Positions 42,488 to 52,619 of a DNA stretch of 64,000 nucleotides are shown in pieces. Numbering within the stretch: the stretch's first letter is position 1; each line of letters starts with the position of its first letter. The notes beneath the pieces are model-generated. The model had not been told where the DNA came from. It did no database searches and saw only the letters and a list, made by a program, of their open reading frames with translations. Source of the DNA: Pseudo-nitzschia pungens (Eukaryota > Bacillariophyta > Bacillariophyceae > Bacillariales > Bacillariaceae); the NCBI GenBank assembly GCA_037355855.1, contig CM074768.1:2418001-2482000 (forward strand), read 5' to 3'. The position numbers and the translations under genes are program-made.

Positions 42488-42826
42488 GTCTTAAAAAAAT
42501 TCGACCCCAATTTTTTATTTCACAACCTTTTTTTCCATTATTCTCCACTTTTTTCCATTATTCTCAACCACATTTCTCCCTTTTCTCAACTCCCCCAACG
42601 TGTCGACGGAAATGTTCTGTTCTAGACCCTGACATTCAGTCCCTCTTCACATTTTCATTCCATTTTTACACATTTGACACACTTGACTCAACACAACAAA
42701 TAATTTTTAATCCAATTTACTTCAATCACACCAAAGTGTTACGTCGTGCACCTTTGTGAACTTTTTTTTTCAGTGGTGTCACATCACATACCGGGACATC
42801 GCACCATCACAAAAACACATACCACC
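42488..42826 (+). promoter_or_regulatory. Element 2 5' leader of the transposase-like gene
   Basis: AT-rich leader conserved in elements 1 and 3 (TTTTTATTTCACAACCTTTT, CAGTCCCTC, TTTACTTCAATCACAC). CTTTTTTTTTTCAG at about 42755-42772 looks like a 3' splice site, so an intron in the 5' UTR is possible. No TATA box can be assigned with confidence. Confidence 0.45.
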
Positions 42827-45800
42827 ATGCCGAAAGCTTCCTCGGACCCAAGGCACTTTGCCAATGAGCCCAGAATACCCAAGACATTCCATTGTCGCAA
42901 CTGCATTGCCTCCGGAAGAAGAAGAAAATCACAGCAATCCTTCAAGGGATACAAACAAGAATCGAGCCACTTTCACACCTACCGATACGTATCTCAAGGC
43001 CTCTCCAGGCATCTCTATTCCAACAATGATTGCCGAACTTATTATGTCAAGAACGATCTTATGGATTTTATTTCTTCTGCGAAAGCCGAAGTCACCCTCC
43101 CTTTGGTCCGACACACACCATCACAGTATGGACTGACAATGACACAGAATGGACCACAAATCCCCCCCTCCCTTGCCGAAACGAACACCGCCGCAACAAC
43201 TTCTATCCATACCTCACTCAATCCTCAAGTGATCGCCAATGTATTGATCCCACCCATGGACAGACAGGCAATCGAATCGCATATGGCTGAGAACGAGGAA
43301 ATGAATTCAATCGGTTCCGCTGTTGATGCCTCAGACCATTTTGATGCCAGTTCCGACACCGAAGTATCTGATTCCGAAATCACGAAACGCACCACCATTT
43401 CCATAAACGAAAGAGAGGAAACATTCCGGAATCGCACTCTGTTCCCACCCCGTCCGGAACTTATTGCTGAAATCAACCTCCTCAACATTATATCGCAGCA
43501 CAAGCTACCTCTTTCCACTTATCAAACCATTTTCAATTGGGCAAAAGACAGCAACAATCTTCCCGGTTTCGATTTCAATATTACACCAACAAGAAAACGT
43601 GACGCCATTTTCCAAGAAATTAAAAAAAATCTTGGCATAGCGTCGGAACCAAAATTTGAGCCCAAAATTGTGAATTGGCTTCCCGACAACAAACCCACCC
43701 AAATCTACGTCCGCTCTTTTCTGGATGCTTTGCATTCCCTGCTGTCGAACCCAGATTTAATGATGGAAGAAAATTTGTCATTCCCCAACAGCAACACCCC
43801 CTTGTCACCAGAGCATTTCCCGGTTCGAACTGATTCTTGTCCCATCACAGAGTTGCATCACGGATCATGGTGGTCGGATTCCTGGAGATCCCTCTGCATA
43901 GAAGAAAATTCTGAAATCCTTGTTCCCATCATTTTTTACATGGATGGAATTAGCTTGGATGCGCACGGAAGACTATCACTGACTCCACTCAACATGACCC
44001 TAGGCATATTCAACATTGAAACCAGGAAAAGGCCGGAAGCATGGACAACAATCTATTTTCATCCTGACTCTGATTTGGAGTGCATCCACCATTCAAGAAA
44101 ACCATCTCCAAAAGAATCAATCCAAAACCTCCATAATGCCCTAGAAGTGGCGCTCCGATCTTTCAAAGAAGCATGTGAGTCCACCCACGAAGGCATCCAA
44201 TGGGATTTTCTCCCATATGCCGGCCAATTGTGGCAAGTCAAAATGAAATTTGCAATAGCCTATGTCATCGGTGACACAGAACTGCATGATAAATTATGTG
44301 GCAAATATGGTTCCCGGTCGGGTGGTGTACAAAAGCTTTGCCGACACTGTAATTGTTCCACCAAGGACATAAATATTCCATCAGCACAACAAACAGCCTC
44401 TCTTTGGGTCCCATCAGATTTTCATACATTTCCAGACTCAGATGCCACCACCACCAAGGAATATTTCAACAATATTTCTCACCACCAAATCAGAAATGCA
44501 TTCCACGGTCTCAACTTTGGTACCAATGTAAACAATATTCACCTAGCCACGCCCGGTGAATGCCTCCACATGCACCAGCTGGGGTGTGCCAAACGAGAGG
44601 TAGAATCCCTGGAGCAACTGATGAAGGGTTCAATACCATGCCCGTATGCTGATCACCTAAAGACCGGTGTTTCCACAGTAAATACAATTGGGCATGTCTC
44701 TCAAAAATATGGAGCCCTACTCTCAAGGCAGTCGGATCGTGACTTTCCCAGAACTAAATTCAGCTCCAATCTTCTATCTGTCACTAAAAAGGAGGGGCAC
44801 GATTACAGTGGTATGCTGATTTCGATTCTTCTAACATTGGTTTCTGAATCCGGCATTGCAATTTTGAGGGACAACTCATTTGTGAAGAAGCACATTGATG
44901 TTATCGAACAAATCATCTCTATGGAAGAATTTCTCAAACACGGCCGTCCAACCACAAAGTGCATCAAAAATCTTCCCAAAACCATTATTCATTTCCTCAA
45001 CTCTATCAATGGCACCTGCCTTAGGAAGGGAATGGGAACAAAACTTATCAAAAATCACCTCTACTTTCACATTCCGAAGTACATCAGTCTTTGGGGTCCA
45101 ACATTAGGTTTCGATTCTGCATACAGTGAAAGTCACCACAAGACTGAAATAAAAGCACCGTCCAAAAATACTCAACAAAATGCCGCAACCTTAGTCCATC
45201 AGACAACCCGTCGGAAAGAAGAAGCATCTCTCCTTCGACTCGCAACCTCTCATTACAAGTTGAAGAAAGTGGGTGGTGATCCGAAAGTCATATCCCCCCG
45301 TCCTACACAGTATGGTGCCCGTTTCACCATTTTTCTGGATGGAACCAAAAGTTCGATGAGATGGATCAGACAACGGAACTACAACAAACCATTTCATTCA
45401 TCAATTGTACTAGATTTTGTTTGCAACTCTGTCCTTCCTTTGCTCAACGACACATCCAGCATATTTGGGTTCACCGAACACAACAGATGGGATTCTGTGA
45501 ATCGCGTCAACTACCTGTTCCGATGTCACCCCTCATATAGGTCTGATTCAGGCCAAGTTAACAGTGTATGGTTTGACTGGGCAATGTTTGCAGTTGATGA
45601 CAACACTGAAATCCCATGTCAAATGCTGTGTTTTCTGCATGTAAAAGATTTGAAACAACCCACATCGGCTGTGAATGGATACAATGTCGATTCAGATGGC
45701 ATCTACGCGGTTGTCAGAAAGTTTAGAGAGGATCCGAGGTCTACATCTTCTCACTTTGTAAAAAGTGGCTACCTTGACAATACTTTATATTTATTTAACA

Positions 45801-46018
45801 CTGACACTATTCTTTCCGAACTGGCAGTTGTTCCTGAACTGGAAGAGAATGCGGAACCGGTAAACAATGGTCGTTGGTTGGTTGTTCACAATCGATTGCA
45901 ATGGCTCGAATTCTTTGAAAAGAGGAATAATTCTATGACCTATACTACCTACGAGAGCCTCTACTCCGCTTGTCCTGTACAACGTGAGGCATCAGACAGC
46001 ACCGGCATTGCTGAATGA
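42827..46018 (+). CDS. Transposase-like protein of element 2 (CMC/Plavaka-type resemblance)
   Basis: 1063 aa from the ATG at 42827 (context ACCACCATGC), preferred over earlier Met codons that lie in the leader. N terminus: zinc-finger-like cluster C23, C26, H62, C69. Acidic spacer about 155-185. Core: LVPIIFYMDGISLDAHGRLSLTPLNMTLGIFN at 365-395, resembling large plant, fungal and oomycete TIR transposases, where the Asp (D373) is the first catalytic residue. D483 in VIGDTELHD is a candidate second residue. C505, C508 and C510 form a second Cys cluster, and PGECLHMHQLGCAKREVESLE (576-596) resembles the third conserved block with a candidate Glu. Expected to cut and join the TIRs. Nearly identical to the truncated copy in element 1. 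Family placement is by eye; the coding frame is certain. Confidence 0.85.
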   Translation: MPKASSDPRHFANEPRIPKTFHCRNCIASGRRRKSQQSFKGYKQESSHFHTYRYVSQGLSRHLYSNNDCRTYYVKNDLMDFISSAKAEVTLPLVRHTPSQYGLTMTQNGPQIPPSLAETNTAATTSIHTSLNPQVIANVLIPPMDRQAIESHMAENEEMNSIGSAVDASDHFDASSDTEVSDSEITKRTTISINEREETFRNRTLFPPRPELIAEINLLNIISQHKLPLSTYQTIFNWAKDSNNLPGFDFNITPTRKRDAIFQEIKKNLGIASEPKFEPKIVNWLPDNKPTQIYVRSFLDALHSLLSNPDLMMEENLSFPNSNTPLSPEHFPVRTDSCPITELHHGSWWSDSWRSLCIEENSEILVPIIFYMDGISLDAHGRLSLTPLNMTLGIFNIETRKRPEAWTTIYFHPDSDLECIHHSRKPSPKESIQNLHNALEVALRSFKEACESTHEGIQWDFLPYAGQLWQVKMKFAIAYVIGDTELHDKLCGKYGSRSGGVQKLCRHCNCSTKDINIPSAQQTASLWVPSDFHTFPDSDATTTKEYFNNISHHQIRNAFHGLNFGTNVNNIHLATPGECLHMHQLGCAKREVESLEQLMKGSIPCPYADHLKTGVSTVNTIGHVSQKYGALLSRQSDRDFPRTKFSSNLLSVTKKEGHDYSGMLISILLTLVSESGIAILRDNSFVKKHIDVIEQIISMEEFLKHGRPTTKCIKNLPKTIIHFLNSINGTCLRKGMGTKLIKNHLYFHIPKYISLWGPTLGFDSAYSESHHKTEIKAPSKNTQQNAATLVHQTTRRKEEASLLRLATSHYKLKKVGGDPKVISPRPTQYGARFTIFLDGTKSSMRWIRQRNYNKPFHSSIVLDFVCNSVLPLLNDTSSIFGFTEHNRWDSVNRVNYLFRCHPSYRSDSGQVNSVWFDWAMFAVDDNTEIPCQMLCFLHVKDLKQPTSAVNGYNVDSDGIYAVVRKFREDPRSTSSHFVKSGYLDNTLYLFNTDTILSELAVVPELEENAEPVNNGRWLVVHNRLQWLEFFEKRNNSMTYTTYESLYSACPVQREASDSTGIAE

Positions 46019-46079
46019 ACCATTCTACACTAGGCAGGTAACTAAACAATAAAAAATCTTTGTATCATTTGCTTCCGGC

Positions 46080-46400
46080 GTGATTGAAATCGATTGTCTT
46101 CGTCGTCATTAAAATCGTCGTCGCTCTTCGATTCGATTATCTTCGTCGTCATTGAAATCGTCGTTGCTCTTCGCTACGATGGCCTTTCTCTTCGTCTTCC
46201 TCCCTAAAATCGTCGTTGCTCTTCGTCGTCTTCCCTGAAATCGTCGTTCTGCCTGAAATCGTCGTTGCTGTTCGCTTCGATCATAGTCGTCGTTGTCCTT
46301 GAAATCGTCGTTGCTCTTGAAGTCGTCGTTGCTTCTCGCTTCGATCGTCTTCGTGGTCGTCTCTCCGATCTTCTATTTGAATCAGTCGTTCCGCCCGAAC
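46080..46400. repeat. GTCGTCGTT-type minisatellite, left of the 731-aa gene
   Basis: Units such as TCTTCGTCGTCATTGAAATC followed by GTCGTTGCTCTTCG, about 50-65 bp. Same family and orientation as 48597-49375, so the 731-aa gene lies between direct copies of one array. Confidence 0.9.
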
Positions 46401-48596
46401 TCAGTCGTTCCGCCCGAACTCTGAAACGTCCTCTGCCTCCGTGTCTGATTCCGAAAGTTCCAAATCGGAGTCGTAGAATTCCGCATCCGAATCTGAATCT
46501 GAATCAGAACCAGCATCACCCGCATCCTCATCGTCATTCCCAGGGGGACTATTGGCTGCAGCATCAGCCTCATCAACGGCCGCATCAGAACCAGCATCAC
46601 CAGCATCCTCATCGTCATTCCCAGGGGGATTATTGGCTGCAGCATCAGCCTCAGCAACGGCCGCATCTGCTTGATCAAAGGCAACTTGGGCAGCGTCTCT
46701 GGCTGCCACGGCTTCATCACGAGCTGCTTGGGTTGCCATTTCTTCCGCCTCTGCCTCATACCTTTCATCCTGAGTGGCATTTTGATTCTCATCGATTTCT
46801 ATCCAACGGTCCAACGCAGCTTGCCACTCAGCCTGTCGTTGCGCGAGCTCTACTTGCGCTGCCTGCAAATTAACTTCGGCCACACGTCTTGCTCTTCTGT
46901 GTTTGCCCCAATCAAGCAAACAGAACACAAATGTTTCTGGACCACGACCTCCCCTTCCCATTCCGTATTTTCTGTGAAATTCAGGGTTTTTGGTGGCAAA
47001 ACCAATCTTGTTCTCCAGACTGAAAACAGTACCTTCTTCGTCTGTACCAAATTTGTCATAGTGAAGACCGACCGGGTGTTGCACAAGTGTTGTGGAATTA
47101 AGGGAACAAAACTGATACAAAATTTCACCAATGTCATTCGAACCTGCACGGGTCGTGGCTTTCTTGTGGTTTCTCAACTCGCGCGCAACAGCAAGAGGTA
47201 CCACATTCAGCACCCCTTCCATTCCTTCAACAACAATGTTGCTCAGCTCTCTCAGAAGTAACGCACTGACTATCTTCGACGCTGTGAATGGCTGAAAGAA
47301 TTTGTATCGCGAAAACAAATCCTTGGTGATCGGCCCGATCTGTCCTCCATACTGAGGGTTGGAATATGCCCAATGAATTGGACGTCCTCTTCTGTTGATG
47401 TAAAACACACGTATTTTGTGCCCGTCTGGAACAACGAAGGTTGCATTTCCCTTCCTAGGTGTAACACTCGGGTTTTCAAGCATCTGGAAGAGGGCTCGAG
47501 TTGGTCCACTGTATACTCCACTGCTGCCCCCAGAACGACTCCTTTCTATGTGGTTAGTTCTCGTCATTTTCTGAACTTCCAGAAACAACGATCGAACCTC
47601 CTTCTGCTTCATTTGAAGAGCATCACTTCCATGATAGAACCGAGCCAAAAGCAGGTTCTGTTTCTGTCCCAATTTAGGTGATTCAGAAAAACTTCCAACA
47701 ATGATGGTAACGTCACATTCTTCTCCACGATCCTGAACTGAGAACACCCTGGAATTGCTGAGTGATGCCGCTGTATATTCCGGAACTTCATTGATGCCTT
47801 TGGTACACTGGGAACCATGCACTACGATGAGTTGCACCCTGTACATTCTTTTTTTATTTGGATTGGCAATCCCGGGACACATGACATTCACCACACTTGT
47901 TTTCACCGTGTCGGAATTGTTGGTAAGTTTGATGGGTCTAACATCCATTGCTGCAGCTTCTCTAGCAAGATTGTACCCCACGACAAAATGTTTCACTCCA
48001 GCAAGGTTTGGCTCCTTCCCGAATCCATGGCAATCAATGACATTCTCCGAGATAAGAGGGGTGTCGATTATCACATTGTACTCTGGTAACACGATGTAAC
48101 CATCAAACCTAAGTTGCACTTGTCTGCATTCCACATGAATGAAATGACGATGGGACCTCAGTACCTCCTCTCTTTGATCAACAAAAATACAGCCGTGACA
48201 AACTGATACCTCTCTCCGGTTATCAATCAAAGCATTTTTCATTTGTTTGATCCCATCAGGCAGATCGACGCTGCTACCGCCTGTCCTTTTTTCTATGAGT
48301 CTAAAAATAGACTGCAAGCATTTTCTGCAAGAAAATGTGTTACACCTTGTGCAAACAATTCCATCAGAGGTGCGTCGACAGTTCTTAGTGCCCTTCTTCC
48401 CCCTTGTACTTGCCTGCGTCAACGTCGATATGCGACCCAAATTGCACCGGCACGAATTGTCCTTACTTTTCTGCTCGTCCTTTCTCCTCAACCTCTCCTG
48501 CCTTATCTCCTTGTTTTCAACAAGGTCGGTCCCAATTTTTTTGTTCCTCTTGGAAGATGTGGATCGTGTCATTATGTGAGGGTCGTTGCTCTTCAC
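46401..48596 (-). CDS. 731-aa Cys-rich cargo protein of element 2, family unknown
   Basis: Single frame on the strand opposite to the transposase. The start is at 48596; a second Met eight residues on is possible. Basic N terminus (1-45), then Cys at 49, 51, 73, 82, 85, 90, 93, 133 and 136, a spacing like zinc-binding domains (CTRCNTFSCRKC at 82-93). The middle (about 150-560) looks globular, including KIRVFYINRRGRPIHWAY and LHYDKFGTDEEG. The C-terminal quarter is an Ala/Glu/Gln coiled-coil-like region followed by two copies of ADAAANxPPGNDDEDAGDAG and an acidic tail. I recognise no catalytic motif. It is missing from elements 1 and 3. The flanking direct minisatellites could mean the gene was captured as a unit. 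Confidence 0.65.
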   Translation of the reverse strand: MKSNDPHIMTRSTSSKRNKKIGTDLVENKEIRQERLRRKDEQKSKDNSCRCNLGRISTLTQASTRGKKGTKNCRRTSDGIVCTRCNTFSCRKCLQSIFRLIEKRTGGSSVDLPDGIKQMKNALIDNRREVSVCHGCIFVDQREEVLRSHRHFIHVECRQVQLRFDGYIVLPEYNVIIDTPLISENVIDCHGFGKEPNLAGVKHFVVGYNLAREAAAMDVRPIKLTNNSDTVKTSVVNVMCPGIANPNKKRMYRVQLIVVHGSQCTKGINEVPEYTAASLSNSRVFSVQDRGEECDVTIIVGSFSESPKLGQKQNLLLARFYHGSDALQMKQKEVRSLFLEVQKMTRTNHIERSRSGGSSGVYSGPTRALFQMLENPSVTPRKGNATFVVPDGHKIRVFYINRRGRPIHWAYSNPQYGGQIGPITKDLFSRYKFFQPFTASKIVSALLLRELSNIVVEGMEGVLNVVPLAVARELRNHKKATTRAGSNDIGEILYQFCSLNSTTLVQHPVGLHYDKFGTDEEGTVFSLENKIGFATKNPEFHRKYGMGRGGRGPETFVFCLLDWGKHRRARRVAEVNLQAAQVELAQRQAEWQAALDRWIEIDENQNATQDERYEAEAEEMATQAARDEAVAARDAAQVAFDQADAAVAEADAAANNPPGNDDEDAGDAGSDAAVDEADAAANSPPGNDDEDAGDAGSDSDSDSDAEFYDSDLELSESDTEAEDVSEFGRND

Positions 48597-49375
48597 TTCG
48601 GTCGTCGTCGTCGTCCCTGAAATCGTCGTTGCTCTTCGCTTCGATCGTCTTCGTCGTCCCTGAGATCGTCGTTGTGCTACGTTTCGATCGTCTTTGTCGT
48701 CGTCCCTGAAATCGTCGTTGCTCTTCGCTACGATCGAAATCGTCGTCGCCCTTCGTCGTCCCTGAGATCGTCGTTGTGCTACGTTTCGATCGTCTTTGTC
48801 GTCGTCCCTGAAATCGTCGTTGCTCTTCGCTACGATCGAAATCGTCGTCGCCCTTCGTCGTCCCTGAGATCGTCGTTGTGCTACGTTTCGATCGTCTTTG
48901 TCGTCGTCCCTGAAATCGTCGTCGCTCTTCGCTACGATCGAAATCGTCGTCGCCTTTCGCTTCCCTCTTCGCTTCGATCGTCTTCGTCGTCCCTGAGATC
49001 GTCGTCGTGCTATGTTTCGATCGTCTTTGTCGTCGTCCCTGAAATCGTCGTCGCTCTTCGCTACGATCGAAATCGTCGTCGCCCTTCGCTTCCCTATTCG
49101 CTTCGATCGTCTTCGTCGTCCCTGAGATCGTCGTCGTGCTATGTTTCGATCGTCTTTGTCGTCGACCCTGAAATCGTCGTCGCTCTTCGCTACGATCGTC
49201 TTCGTCGTCGCCCTTCGCTTCCCTCTTCGCTTCGATCGTCTTCGTCGTCCCTGAGATCGTCGTCGTGCTATGTTTCGATCGTCTTTGTCGTCGACCCTGA
49301 AATCGTCGTCGCTCTTCGCTACGATCGTCTTCGTCGAAATCGTCGTCGCTTTTTGTTCCGATCGTGTTAGGCGAC
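48597..49375. repeat. GTCGTCGTC minisatellite, right of the 731-aa gene
   Basis: About 12 units built from TCGCTACGATCGAAATCGTC, GTCGTCCCTGAGATCGTCGT, TGTGCTAYGTTTCGATCG and TCTTTGTCGTCGTCCCTGAA, forming higher-order repeats of about 120-130 bp. Both strands are open over most of it. The minus frame (286 aa, RSEERRRFQGRRQRRSK) and the plus frame (232 aa) are translations of the array. Its inverse occurs at 62105-62415. Confidence 0.95.
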
Positions 49376-49559
49376 AAGCGGTGGATAGATGTGAAAAATG
49401 TTAGTACTAGTAATGAGTCTAAATCAAAAATACACGATTCACCTACATCTTAAAGGCAGAAAATATGAAAATATTTTTAGGAAGCTATGCATACCTTTTC
49501 CGATCGTTCCGGTCGTCGTCGTCGCCTGGTCTGTATGATGTTGCTAGTATGTACCGTAC

Positions 49560-50025
49560 ATATGACCTTGTGTTACGTGTCCATATTAGTAGTGCTGTGG
49601 GTAGCACCAACCAGTGCCTGATATTAGTATTAGTAGCAAAATAATATTGCCTGATATTACTACTAGTAGCAAAATAATAGCACCGGTAATATTATTTGCT
49701 AGGCATCATAATACTGCCCACTGTATGTTGCTAGCACTACTAAGCATCATAACACTGCCCACTGTATGTTGCTAGCACTCGGCTGTAATATTATTTGCTA
49801 GCATCGTAATAGTGCCCACTGTATGTTGCTAGCACTACTAGGCTGTTATATTATTTGCTAGTAGTGCCCACTGTATGTTGCTAGCACTACTAGGCTGTAA
49901 TATTATTTGCTAGCATCATAATAGTGCCCACTGTATGTTGCTAGCACTACTAGGCTGTAATATTATTTGCTAGTAGTGACCACTGTATGTTGCTAGCACT
50001 ACTAGGCTGTAATACTACAATACAT
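49560..50025. repeat. Minisatellite of GCCCACTGTATGTTGCTAGC units
   Basis: Six to seven units of about 50-60 bp containing GCCCACTGTATGTTGCTAGC, ACTACTAGGCTGTAATATTA and TTTGCTAG. Noncoding DNA upstream of the 721-aa gene. Confidence 0.9.
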
Positions 50026-50383
50026 TTTAACACGATGCGAACAGAAAGTGGTGGGAGTAACATTGATTTCTTTGCAAACCAATACGTTATTCCTATCATT
50101 ATTATTACCCCCTAAACAAAACCTTGCCCACGACGCATGACCGACCCCTGACTGTTAGTAGTGCCTATGGACAACGGTTTTTTTTCAGTTTCCAAAACAT
50201 TCAGTTCAAACTTGTTTTGTTCCACGGTGAAAAAAAGGATCACATCGTGTTTACATTTTAAACATTTTGAGATCAATTGTTACGATCAAGCAATTGCCTA
50301 ATGAATTCATGCTTCGGAGCCTTTAAGATGAACAAACATAATTTCAATTTTCAGACAGGAGCATCAGTTCACTGTGAAACATC
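50026..50383 (+). promoter_or_regulatory. Upstream region of the 721-aa gene
   Basis: Unique AT-rich sequence between a minisatellite and the ATG at 50384. Likely holds the promoter; no motif can be assigned. Confidence 0.35.
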
Positions 50384-52549
50384 ATGGCAAGGCACAAAAG
50401 GAATAGAGATTCACCATCTCGTCGGTCTGGAAATCCATCTCGGTCCAGACGGCGACGAACAAATCCTCCGAGAAGATCACCTCGTTCACCCCCCGAACAA
50501 AACTATCGTGAGGATTCATCTAGCAGTGATGATGGTGCTGAAGCAGTACCTGCTCGTGACCAATATGTACCTCCACCAGTATCGGAGAATGAGGAGGAAC
50601 TTGAGCAAGATTCCACCGACACTGAACAACCCCAACAAGAGAATGAGGAGGAAATTGAGCAAGATTCCACCGACACTGAAGAATCTTCTGATGGAGAATC
50701 GGAAAGTGAGAATGAAGACAGTGATTCGGAAAGTGAGAATGAAGACAGTGAGGATGAAGACAACGACCAAGAATCGGAGCGTGACACCCATCCGCGAATG
50801 CCTGACTTCCCATGGGAAAAAAAAGACGAAACAACCAAAACAAATCCTACTCCCGTCGGGGCTAAGGGAGCCGACGATCCCAAAGATAACGAAGGCGAAG
50901 ATGATGAACAAAATAAAATTAATCCTGTCGTCGGGGCTAAGGAAATCGACGATCCTGCGGATAATGAAGAGAACGCAAAAAATAAAACTAATCCTTCCGT
51001 CGGGGCTAAGGGAACCGACGATCCTGACAATGACCAAGACTGGGTAAGTGTGATAACAAATATCACTTTGCAGGAGGTTCTACGCCATCCTCCGAACCAG
51101 ACCAACAATTCTTTCGGGGCTCGCGGTGCCGACGATTTCAGCGAGGACCGAACCGAAAAGAAAGATAATGACGACGATTCGAGCAAGGACGAAGACGAGG
51201 TCCGAAAGGAAAAGAAAGATAATCCTCCCGTCGGGGCCAAGGGCAACGACGAACGCAAAACCAACAATTCTTTCGAGGCTCATGGTGCCGACGATTCAAG
51301 CGAGGACGACGATTCGAGCAAGGACGAAGACAAGGATCGAAAGGAAAAGAAAGGTAATCCTCCCGTCGGGGCCAAGGGCAACGATGACCGAAAAACCATT
51401 AATTCTTTCGAGGCTCGTGCTGCCGACGATTTGAGCGAGGACGATGATTCGAGCGAAGACGACGATGCCAAAGCCAACGACAGGGATGGGGAAGACGACG
51501 AGCCTAAAGCGAACGAAGCCACAAACCAAAACAAAGCCATCGGGGCTGTGGAGGACGACGTTCCTAAAGCGAACGAAGCCACAAACCCAAAAAAAAAAAA
51601 AAAAATCGACTATGACAATAACGAGGTACGGATTGAACGCAGGCTCGGCCGCAAACAAAGTACACTGCCAAAAAATGCCAAGAACATGAAAGACAAAGGC
51701 GTTAGAGGAAAACTAACAACGGTTGCAAAAAACGTAAAAGAACTTCAGTTTTGCAGCACCTATGGAGATATGACAAAACAAAAAGATAGTCCCGGCTTTA
51801 TTAACTTTTTGGGTTCCTACGACGACATCATTCCAAGAACAAGTGCTAAATCAAATTTTGAGTCCGATTGGGACTATCAGAGAAAGAAAGGACCAAAACT
51901 CACATTTCTTGTCGATCCCGCATTTGACCTATATAGAAAAAAAATTGGTGATCAATTAATCAGTGCTGGCAATTGGTTTAAGGAGAATGAATGTAAAAAG
52001 ACCGGACCGTATCACACACAAACTGTGGAAGATTATTTCGATAGGAACTTCGGTGATGCTGCGCCGGCAACAAATGGGAAATTCAAACGTGATGACATCA
52101 AGAGTGTGTCCCCCTCTGAAATAGAAAAGTGGACGGAGAAACAGATGGAAGATATCGTTCAGGAGGAGACTAAGGCTATGACAACAGAAGAAAAAGGGTT
52201 GTTCCGACGCTCGGTGAATGCTGTGATGGGCGAGCAGCAACGCTACAAGAAGAAAGGGAATGGTGCAATCCGTGAAGGAAAGAAAAATTGTTTCGTAGTC
52301 GCCCACGAGAACGTCAACCAGAAAAGAAGGGGGGACGAGAAGGAGAAGAAATTAGCAAGCCTCAGTAATAGTGTTCAAAACAAGGAACAGGAGACTGAAC
52401 AAGACAGAGTGAAAAAGAAGAAAAGGAAAAAAAAGGGGAAGAGGATACAGAACTCAACGTCCAACCTTCCACCTCATATGAAGAAGCATCCTCCACCAGG
52501 TCCACCGAAGCCAGAGAAAAAGCCTCCAGCAGGGGCACAACAGAAGTAG
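50384..52549 (+). CDS. 721-aa charged cargo protein of element 2, family unknown
   Basis: The ATG at 50384 has context CATCATGG. Residues 1-40 are Arg/Ser/Pro-rich (RSRRRRTNPPRR), followed by a long acidic stretch. About five copies of an internal motif PVGAKGxDD / SFEARGADDxSED then spread over about 150-395. A Lys run encoded by an A-run near 51590 leads into a non-repetitive C-terminal part (about 410-620; ELQFCSTYGDMTKQKDSPGFINFLGSYDD within it), and the tail is strongly basic with KKKKRKKKGKR and Pro-rich ends. A nucleic-acid or chromatin role would fit, but no known domain is seen. Absent from elements 1 and 3. An inner GTAAGT...TTTGCAG pair 30 nt apart (51044-51073) keeps the frame but is too short for a normal intron. 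Confidence 0.65.
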   Translation: MARHKRNRDSPSRRSGNPSRSRRRRTNPPRRSPRSPPEQNYREDSSSSDDGAEAVPARDQYVPPPVSENEEELEQDSTDTEQPQQENEEEIEQDSTDTEESSDGESESENEDSDSESENEDSEDEDNDQESERDTHPRMPDFPWEKKDETTKTNPTPVGAKGADDPKDNEGEDDEQNKINPVVGAKEIDDPADNEENAKNKTNPSVGAKGTDDPDNDQDWVSVITNITLQEVLRHPPNQTNNSFGARGADDFSEDRTEKKDNDDDSSKDEDEVRKEKKDNPPVGAKGNDERKTNNSFEAHGADDSSEDDDSSKDEDKDRKEKKGNPPVGAKGNDDRKTINSFEARAADDLSEDDDSSEDDDAKANDRDGEDDEPKANEATNQNKAIGAVEDDVPKANEATNPKKKKKIDYDNNEVRIERRLGRKQSTLPKNAKNMKDKGVRGKLTTVAKNVKELQFCSTYGDMTKQKDSPGFINFLGSYDDIIPRTSAKSNFESDWDYQRKKGPKLTFLVDPAFDLYRKKIGDQLISAGNWFKENECKKTGPYHTQTVEDYFDRNFGDAAPATNGKFKRDDIKSVSPSEIEKWTEKQMEDIVQEETKAMTTEEKGLFRRSVNAVMGEQQRYKKKGNGAIREGKKNCFVVAHENVNQKRRGDEKEKKLASLSNSVQNKEQETEQDRVKKKKRKKKGKRIQNSTSNLPPHMKKHPPPGPPKPEKKPPAGAQQK

Positions 52550-52619
52550 GAGTCTGCAAAATTTGGTACACCCAACAAGAAAAGGAAGACAACGGGCGTG
52601 TAATGGAATATTATAAAAG

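Noticed and set aside
48517..49377. 286-aa Arg/Ser/Glu repeat protein (and the 232-aa plus frame)
   Set aside because: Both strands of the GTCGTC array are open; neither frame has non-repeat sequence of its own.
51044..51073. Intron in the 721-aa gene (GTAAGT...TTTGCAG)
   Set aside because: Only 30 nt, divisible by three and open; the reading continues sensibly through it.
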